This document shows, piece after piece, positions 55,741 to 64,000 of a DNA stretch of 64,000 nt; position 1 is the stretch's first letter, and every line of letters begins with the position of its first letter. The position numbers and the translations under genes are program-made. The notes under the pieces were generated by a model. The model was given only the letters and a program-made list of their open reading frames with translations. It did no database searches and was not told the origin of the DNA. Location of the stretch: the NCBI RefSeq assembly GCF_963675165.1, contig NC_087378.1, positions 891,001-955,000 of the forward strand. Direction: 5' to 3'. The stretch is from Halichondria panicea (lineage: Eukaryota; Porifera; Demospongiae; Suberitida; Halichondriidae).

Positions 55741-57072
55741 AAGCAGTCTACACTAAGACTCCCGGAAGTGTGTATTATACAGTTCATTTGCCAATTTATA
55801 TGGGCCCTTATGGGAGTTAATGATATTCATAGTTCGCAGTAGTAACAAAAACAGTAACACTGCTTTTGTCAAGGATAACTTTTCACCAGTAGGTGCCTAC
55901 CACTATTAAATGATATACAAATAATGCTGAATAAATAAGCTACTGAATGATATAAAAATTAAGTGGTAAAAAAGTACTGAATTGCTGCATTGTATGAAAG
56001 AAAACTGGTGATATTTATATTTTCTGTGACTTTGATTTCCGGGCAAATTAGTAATGGGGGTGCTGGAGAGATACAGATGAGCTAGACTATAGACAACACT
56101 GGTAACTACAAGTAGACCAAATAAGAACACTAATGACCCAGGTTTGACCAAGATACAACAAAGTAAACATTGACAAAAATGAGTAAGTTTAGCTCTTGCC
56201 TACTTGCCACTTGAGTGTCCAGAGTTTCTTGAAACTGCCTAGATAGCTAATATAATGCTAGAAGTTAGTCTTTGCAAAGAAATAAACAGCATCCGCTTTG
56301 CCAATATTTTTTTATAGCAGGTCTTGTGTTCTAACATTGGCCAGTTTATTGGATATATCCTGTTTGGACTGACTTTGATTTCTGGGCAAATTAGTACTCC
56401 CCAGTTCTGGATCCTAATTTTCCTGTGTCCAGTTCATGAATACTATATCTACTAGTACTGTGACTCTGGAACCTGGCTTGCACTTCAGGACCTGGGTATT
56501 GATGCTAGAAAAACTGAAAAAGTTGTTTCTTTATCCAATTCTGATAGTAAACAATGACATAACAGAAGCCATAATTAAATTTACGGAGAATTACTGTAGT
56601 ATTTACAAGCCACAAACAGGAAATTTACTCACTATGATGCAAAACCACGATTACATCATTTGAAGCCAAATTTGTAGTCTTAGTGTAGACTGAAGGCTAA
56701 GATACTCAGTAGAGCATATAATTCAGGGGGAATGATATAAAGCAAAAGTTGCATCAATAGACGACCTTTTCCCTACTTTCACGTGTTAAAAGGGGATGAA
56801 AAATAACTGTTTCAGCCGTTATCATTGCAGCACTTTCAGTTTCAAAATTAACATCAGTTACATAAAGAAGTTACGAATAATTATACATGCAGCACGACAA
56901 AGTACACAATAAACAATAAACAAAAAATTAAATCGTTCCACCAATCTATATTAGTTCATACAAACTATAATTATGCAGCTATATAATTGTAGAGAATGTA
57001 AAAAAAATATCTCAAAATCTATTGTTCATGCAGTCTGTAGCTAAATTGGCAAAGTCATATAAATGTTTTGAC
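55741..57072. other. Spacer between vWA copy 2 and DGKQ, probably with an insertion
   Basis: The upstream motif that lies 107 bp before vWA copy 1 is found here about 1.18 kb before copy 2 (56758-56778), so roughly 55.6-56.74 kb looks inserted. The phrase GACTTTGATTTC followed by GGGCAAATTAGTA occurs at 56030 and again at 56371. A minus-strand open frame at 55906-56151 starts like a signal anchor (MVKPGSLVFLFGLLVVTSVV) but has no continuation. No gene is called. Confidence 0.4.
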
Positions 57073-60000
57073 TCAATCATCAGTGACGACCACCCACCCC
57101 TCGTCTGTCTCCTTGGGAGGTGTGGTATCAGAGGTCCTCACCCTCCTGGAACTGAGCCCTCCAGACAAAAGGATATTCGGCTGTGAGATAGTGTGAAGCA
57201 ATGTAATCTTTCTCTGCTCTTCTTTCTTTGAGTCGGAGCGTGAGTAAGTAGAAGCCCCCTTGTCTGGTCCTCTCAGCATGGTGGCTTTATCGGGGAGGGC
57301 TTTCAAGGTCATCACACTGGGCGGCTGAGGCCATGCCTCTCCATCCACTTGCACCGGGATGTGAGAGAGAATATCAACCTTGAACTATGAGGGAGAAAAG
57401 ATACTGTTACACAGCATGTACTTATGCTCAATGGTACACGTACAACACTGTAACTACATGCACAAAACATCACTGCACACACAACGATGTGCACAAGGCT
57501 CACCTCTGAGGCCTGAGCAATCCTGATACCACACCTCACTCCACTCTGAATTTGACCCTGTTAGTGATCAATACATTACATGTAAAAATACATATATTAT
57601 AGTGTGTCACATAATCATTATAATCAGGAGTTCATAATGACCTCCTGTTATAATGAATAGCTATAACCAGTATAACGTCTGCTTACCATCTGCATGACAC
57701 CACTGATCCCGACCAGTTCCAGCAGTCCGTCATCACAGGCAGCTGGTTGAAAATTCTGCATAGGGAAAAAAAACAGTAATGAATTCAAGATTGTACACAA
57801 CTATGTATTTACCATCAACTGTTAAACTCACAGGATCCTGTGATGTTCCCCAAGCATCAGCCCCGGCCCCCCAACTCTGAATGTTGAGGAAAACCACACC
57901 CTCCACCTCAGGAAGATCAATCTTCTTCCCATCGCCATACACATTAATGTGTCTATGGAGGTCCTTTGTGTCACCCTTGGATATCATCTTCTGTAGACCC
58001 AGCTGCAGGTACACACCTTTGTTGTGGAACCTGGAGAGATAGTGAGGCAACAAAGTGCATGCATGTCAGACCATGGCATGCTACCCTTGAATGTATGAAA
58101 TGCAAACTACAAAGCTACAATGTCAGAAACAGGTTAGAAATAGTGTAAACAGTCTTAGATTACATACTGACCGACTATTAAACTTCTCTGGATTCTCTTC
58201 ACGAGCAAGATGGAAGTCCAGTGCAATGGCAGCATCGAGGCCCATCCCCACATAGTTGTTCATGACCACAGACTCCACCCCGCTGCCCTCACTCATTTCC
58301 TTAGACAGCTTCACTTCCTGGAAATCAACTTCCCACCTGGGTAGAGCACCCTCAATCACACATAGTGCATCAAAGGGGCAATCACTTACCTGTCCAATTT
58401 GACAATATTGGCATCTTCCAGATTCAGCAATATCTGCATGACTTTAGCACCAGAGTAACCACCACCCCAGTTGAGTGCTCGAGCCAGGTCGTTCCCCGTG
58501 CCCAAAGGCAGCAGAGCACACGGTGGCTCCTTGCACTTTAGAATATCCTTGGCAGCAGACAGAGCCCCCAATACCCAGCCAAACGTACCATCACCCCCTC
58601 CAATAAGGATACGGAAACGCTCCATATCTTTGAAAGCATACAACCCGGGTATTGGTCCACCTTTGCTCAGGTCAAATACTTGATGTGGGTTGAGATGGCG
58701 TCTAAAGGCTGAGAGGAGCTCCACCCCTTGATTGCCACCACTCTTCCCGTTGATGAACACCAGGAGAGGCTCTTGATCCATCCCAATGATATCAGGCTGT
58801 GAGTGGGAGAGACACTCCATGTCAAGCTCTATTAGACCCAATTACGTATAATTATACTAACTAATGAGAATAATTCTATTGAAGTCTGAAAAAATGACCT
58901 GAAAAAGCCACCTAGATTTACATGGTATATCGCATTGTGTTTAAACAAAGTGCTGCTTTTGAAAGTGACAAAATTGTGAGCTGGTAAAGTGTTAGCTAAA
59001 AGGTTTCTAGCAATCACAGCGATCACGATAATTAGGCATAGCACATAATAAAGGTTACTCACGTAGATGGTGGGTAGCATGACGATTTTTGGCTGTGAGG
59101 GGGACTGCTCCAAACACACGGAGATCTTCATGGCAAGGTCGTAGGTGGGGAAGTCCATGATGAGACTGCCCATGGACGGGAAGGCAGGGCCAATCGTGAT
59201 ATTGTCATAGGGAATCTTGTCAGGGATCAGATGAGCTGGGCCTGTGGAAAACAAATTATCAAGATAATTACTGCTCACACGTACACGCGATTATTTGCTA
59301 CGCAACGCTCTATTTAGTCTGAAGGTGAGTAAGAACTTACTCGCTGCAATGAGGTCTTGCACATATTTGATGTAGGTGGCCTCATCTTTGAGGATGTCCT
59401 TGGAGAGGTTGGTGAGGCACAGAGTGGTCTCGTAGCCCGTGCGATGTTGCACGAGGTATCGCTGACGATTGCTCAGAATTACAGAGCTCTGAAAGGTGTA
59501 TGAAAGCATGTATACAGCAATTTATGGACACATTCACCTACACATTAGCAGTATACTAGCAGTTATATAATCTAGTCGATCGTTGTGATAAGGAAAATCT
59601 ATAATTATATTATAATCTGGACACTGGACTTATCAAGGAGGCTATGGGTAATTGAGTGCTGATTAGACACAATCATCATTAACAGTATACACAGTACTCT
59701 TGCCAACAATGGTACTTTATCATGAATAGTTGTAAGTACAAACAGCTACCGTATAGCGCGAAATGTTTGAGGGGCTTAATTTTCGCGGATTTTGTGGGTT
59801 AGAATTCTATACGAAAATTAAGTCCACGAAAATTGTTCTTTAATTAGAATCACCTGCTATTGTGCAAATATTTAAAGGCGTGGCTTTCGGTAAGCAGTCA
59901 TTCCGCGAACATTGTGCAACGAAATGGTTTTTAGAGGCCAATCCACGAAATATAAGTGCCTTGAAAATTTCGCGCTATACGGTATTAAAGGGAACAAATC

Positions 60001-63000
60001 GAGAGACAATTCTCACCCTCCTGAGGTTGTGCATGTCAGCAAAGGGGCACTCTTTGTCGTCCATGACTCTCTCCCTCACTCCATTGGCCTGACTCACCTC
60101 CACCAGACAATACTCATCAGAACTCTCATCCTGAAACCATAGGAAAGTTAGAATGATACGATTTAATAGGTCAGAGTCGGATGTATATATATAAAGCTAG
60201 TCAATTGTAGCTATAAAGAGAGAAAGTATGTTACATGCACATATTGTTGAGCTTTACACAACGGACAATAATAAGACGACAAAATATTGGTATGCTACTT
60301 ACCACCAGATCAAACTTGATGAGCGCCTCTGCTACAATCTCAGCAGCCGTCATCTTCAACCCTGTTGCTACGACAACCTGGTCGATGGGTGACTCAAGAT
60401 GAGAGTTGCAGACGTGCATCTTTCCCTTGACCTCCTCAACCTTCACATTGTTGCTCTTGTGTCTGGGAAGATCAAGAATTAAAAATTAAAAATAGTAGGC
60501 AATATGGCAGACCATGCAGCTACTGCTGGTTGCAGTAGCTTCATACAAGAACTTTACACAATGGTCTAACTACTGAGGGGATAAAAATATCTCCGTGGTT
60601 GATTTACATGTAAGTACAATATTAGGAAATGGAAAATGTGTGTGTGCCAGTCTGTGGATGTACATGTATATCGTATATAGCCGGTAATTTTCGGGAGGCA
60701 AAACATTCGTTGAGCAATATTTAGTCACTTCGTGGATAAAATGTTCGTGGTTGCTGCTTGCACTGCAGATAAAGGTAGGCAAGGTCGCTTCATTCGTGGT
60801 CAGAGCTTCAACCATGAAAACGATGAATATTTTGCCCCCCCCCCCCCCCCCCCCCTGGAAATTACCAGCTATATACGTTTCAAGAGTTCATTAGGAAGAG
60901 TACGCAACTCCACTTAATAACTGTAGTAGGCGTTCCATCCAACCTACGTCACAAACACATGCTGTTGTATAGAAATCAAATTTGCAATGAATAACATAGT
61001 GATAATTATTATTCATTTACAACAGCCAGTAGGAAAGGCAATGATACTTTGCCTTTGTGCTGTAGTCAGACAGATATTAAAAAAAACAGAATGCCTTTTG
61101 TGTACTGTCTATTGGAGTTGCGTACTCTTCCTAATGAACTCTTGACGATATGCAGAGCAATCTTCACTCACTGGTGGGGTAACATTTATAGGACAGGACA
61201 ATACAATACTATACAAGCGAGCAAGTGACCCACCTAATGTAGAGTCTGAGGAGTCCATAAGCGGACTTGCTCTTAATGTGGTAGGGGAACTCCTTTGGGT
61301 CAAGTTCCCTCTCTTCCCCCCGAGAGCTGTCAATGACCTCAGCCAAAAAGTATTCCGCAGGGTCGTCAGATATGCCACATTTGCGCAGGGAGATACTCTG
61401 AGAGGGAAATAATGGTCACAGAAACATTCACAATGTAACAAGGTTAGGGTCTGGAGGGATTACTGAGCAAGCAACTGATGGAGGTGATCTGGTTCTTAAC
61501 ACAGCTTGTGGGATAAGGGTCCAGTACAGAATAGTGGGTCAAGTGGGGCATCTTGTTATGTAAAATCAAGTTTATTGGCACCAATCCTTTTAACAATGTC
61601 CAGAGTATAAACTTGATTTCGTAGATTATTAGCAAAATTTGCACCTATTGTACTAGAAGCCACAGAAAAATAATTAATCGACTTTATACACATAATTATA
61701 GTGCTGGGGAATACACACGTATTAACACACACCAGCAGTTGTGCAGCTGTCATTGTCTTGCTAACAGGAGTGGGATGCATCGTGCTCTTCTTCCACTTCT
61801 TGAAGCCAGCCTTGTCACTCCCGTCCACCACAACACAGGGTCGAGATTTGGCTACAAACAAAGCACCCTCAATAACAGTAGCTAACCCATCCTCCCACAG
61901 AGAGCCCAGACCATAGACCAAACGTGAAGCCAATCCTATACCATCATTCCCCAAAGCTATACAAGTGTATGCACAAAGCGAGAGAAGCCACAGAGAGAAG
62001 GGTACCCAAATGCACTGTACATTATTCTAACCACCCATCAATGGCCGCCGCCATAATAAATCATACCGATACCAATGTATGAACCAGGCCTTAAATATCA
62101 GGCCTTTAATATTTATATTTAATACATGGAGTATAATTATTGAGAATTGCAAATTACCATAAGAAGGAAATTATAATAGTATCAAAGGAGTGTGTCAAGC
62201 CTTAAAATTCTCAGTTATATGGCAGAAGACATTTTTTCAGCTCTTGACATCAGTCAGCCATTACTGTATTACATTCTGTGCCAATTGACCGAAGCTCAAC
62301 AAGTGGAGATCGACTTGAGAGGTTGCATTCCAGGAAATGACTAAATTTCTGACACAATACAAACGTCATCCCACCAACAAGCCTCTAACTGGCTTCATAT
62401 AGACACACACACACACACAGACACGCACACTGGACTCACAGTCTTCCTCGATTTTGTCTTCAAGATCACAGTCAGTATCTTCTTGCTCATTCTCAGGGTC
62501 CTCTGCAGAGGAAGAGGGAGGAAGCTATCGTAACCAAGGCCTTTAGTTACATGCAAGCTGGTCTGAATAGTCAAGCATGCTGACAGAACTGTATAGTACA
62601 CATTGTTCATCGCAATACATTAACTTAGTGTACACACAAGAGGGGAGAGAACAGAAGGCCGTCGATGCTGCGTAAGAGAAATAAATATTGCTGAAGCTGC
62701 ATAGACGTACCGGAAGGTATCTCTGGGTCGAGGTCAGAGTGGATGGCATGGTGATGGGTCACACTCTTGGGGCTTAGGATCATGCCCCACAACTGACGGA
62801 AGGTACAAGACAGCTGCTTGCTCTGAAACATGTCCAGGCAACCAGAGTGAACCTATAGGAGATCAAATAAAATATTGGTATTTCGCTTGAGGTTAGTACA
62901 CATACATACGCTGCTGAAACATAGTATACAGAGAAGATATGACAACAAAAAGCCAGCTGTATACTCATTTTGACGTTTGTAGCATCAACAAGTCTCAAAG

Positions 63001-63845
63001 TGTAGGAACAACACAGTATGCTTTATACACTTGTAGAAAATAGTTGACAAGTGTAGGAAAGGAAACGTTCCTACATTTGGCAAAGGAAACTTTCCTTTCA
63101 ATTTCACGTGTAAGAAACATGTTTCTCCTACACTTTTGGGTATTTTAACGTCAAACTGAGTACAAATTGCTTTTTTATTTTCTCTGGACTGTGTTCTGAA
63201 TAGCTAGGATTTAAACCTTTGTACATAACATAAAAGCAAGCAGGATGCTCGCTTCAGACAAAGTTTCCTCAACTGACTGTCACTGTACGGTAGTTAAGTA
63301 CTTAAAGCCACGTACATGTATATACTCACACAAATGCCACACCAGCCACAGCGAAACCCACTCAGGCAATCGGAAGAGGAACAGTTCTTGGTGCAGGTCT
63401 GACAGCGAGAGCCAGAGGGGAGGTTCCCCTCGATCCAGTGGTGCTTGTCCTCCACTTTGGCCCCTTTGGTGTACGTGGCACATTGCTTGCAGTTGTTAAA
63501 AGCCATCTCTTTGCAACTGTTGTGGGCATAGTACTTGCACACTGCAAACAGAGATGAGCATTACAATAGGTATATGTTTGGGTAGTTGTGTATTGGGCGT
63601 AGCACAAGTAGAAACGAAACATGCAAGCTGCTGTGATGTATTGTGTACTGAAAACAGAGCCAGTAAATCAATGGCAACCCAGTACACAGTAGTTACAAAC
63701 AGCTGAATGAGACTGTAACAGTGTCCACATGAGCAGATGACATACCTTCACAAATGACGCCCATTGAAGCGATTTTCTTTCTGCATACATTGCAGTGAGA
63801 TTTCTTGACATTGAATGGTTTGGTCCATTTGTGAGCAACTGGATG
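57073..63845 (-). CDS. DGKQ: Diacylglycerol kinase theta, 5' end beyond the right edge
   Basis: Ends WVVVTDD at 57073; the first exon in the window starts at 63845. In order: a C1 zinc finger ([40 protein letters not shown]), a second extended C1 ([33 protein letters not shown]), an acidic linker, Ras-association-like segments ([40 protein letters not shown]), then catalytic and accessory kinase domains with [86 protein letters not shown] and [10 protein letters not shown]. The GGGDG nucleotide loop is intact. The enzyme turns diacylglycerol into phosphatidic acid. Theta is the type with three C1 domains; the first would lie off the window. Confidence 0.93.
59747..59984. mobile_element. TACCGTATAGCGCG MITE in a DGKQ intron
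   Basis: 238 bp. TIRs TACCGTATAGCGCGAAAT and AATTTCGCGCTATACGGTA. Interior aligns along its whole length with 50278-50507 (GGCTTAATTTTCG, GTAAGCAGTCATTCCGCGAA, CATTGTGCAACGAAATGG). No ORF. Confidence 0.8.
60669..60878. mobile_element. MITE with ATCGTATATAGCCGG ends in a DGKQ intron
   Basis: Left ATCGTATATAGCCGGTAATT, right AATTACCAGCTATATACG. It contains a run of about 18 C (60837-60855). About 210 bp, no ORF; directly abutted by the foldback at 60881-61147. Confidence 0.6.
60881..61147. mobile_element. Foldback with 35-bp arms in a DGKQ intron
   Basis: CAAGAGTTCATTAGGAAGAG then TACGCAACTCCA at the left, and the exact complement at 61114-61147. The middle is AT-rich without coding potential. 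Confidence 0.7.
62401..62428. repeat. Short (AC)n microsatellite in a DGKQ intron
   Basis: About 28 bp of AC repeats with GAC and GCAC interruptions, next to the splice site of the acidic linker exon. Confidence 0.7.
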
Positions 63846-64000
63846 CTATATAATACAAATAGAGCAGCGTGTATTTAACCTGTAATAGAGCATACGAAAT
63901 TACACATGAACAGCACTTAATTCCCGTGTAGAATTCCCAATGTACACCCAATGCACAGATCTCCTGTCAATAATTATACATAGAGTTATGGTAACTGCAA

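Noticed and set aside
55906-56151. Minus-strand open frame with a signal-anchor-like start
   Set aside because: The rest of the frame is Phe/Ser/Ile-rich without a domain, there is no donor site in a sensible place, and part of it is a local repeat; kept only as a remark on the spacer.
56436-56663. 75-codon plus-strand open frame
   Set aside because: AT-rich, no family features, no splice context or neighbour support.
7740-62430. AC/GT tracts as possible CRISPR-like or promoter repeat arrays
   Set aside because: Simple dinucleotide repeats with no spacer structure; they lie in introns of eukaryotic genes.
63846-64000. Possible further DGKQ exon at the right edge
   Set aside because: An acceptor-like site near 63964 is followed by an open stretch without a donor or C1-like residues; treated as intron.

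Overview
The window reads as animal nuclear DNA. It has intron-dense protein genes with short GT-AG introns (mostly 50-300 bp), tightly packed neighbours (120-220 bp between several divergent or convergent pairs), AT-rich introns and many small foldback DNA transposons. The gene set (GABA-B-like class C receptor, SYCP2, STIL, SLC66A3, 5MP/BZW, DGK theta) is metazoan. Together with the extreme compactness and the fairly diverged sequences, a demosponge is the most likely source; I infer this and cannot prove it, and the genus is not resolved.

Left part (1-22 kb), mostly single-copy genes: a GABA-B-like receptor (-, runs off the left edge); formimidoyltransferase-cyclodeaminase FTCD (+); synaptonemal-complex protein SYCP2 (-); the eIF5-mimic protein BZW/5MP (-); the centriole-duplication factor STIL (+, head-to-head with 5MP); the PQ-loop membrane protein SLC66A3 (-); and a small unrecognised protein with an internal repeat (+).

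Middle part (22-45.5 kb), an acyl-CoA cluster: three tandem peroxisomal acyl-CoA oxidase genes (ACOX A, B, C, all -). Each carries an intact tRNA-Lys(UUU) gene in the same intron. They are followed by an unrecognised 228-aa protein (+), the glutamate-cysteine ligase catalytic subunit GCLC (-), and three tandem ACOT7-type double-hotdog acyl-CoA thioesterases (+). ACOX (oxidation) and ACOT (hydrolysis) act on the same kind of substrate, and both are triplicated within about 23 kb.

Right part (45.5-64 kb): two tandem copies (-) of a secreted/membrane protein that joins a lysozyme/transglycosylase-like domain, a von Willebrand A domain with intact MIDAS, a beta-rich domain and a transmembrane anchor. 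The duplicated block includes a relic of the last ACOT exon, which marks where the duplication began. The window ends in diacylglycerol kinase theta (DGKQ, -), whose 5' end lies beyond the right edge.

The most unusual items are the lysozyme-like/vWA/TM pair, the tRNA-Lys genes carried inside three ACOX paralogues, a possible alternative first exon in the third ACOT gene, a short motif shared by ACOT and vWA gene upstream regions, and a nested pair of non-autonomous DNA transposons with a clean target-site duplication. No CRISPR array, rRNA or autonomous transposase was seen. Exon coordinates were read by eye from splice signals and alignment to remembered family sequences.
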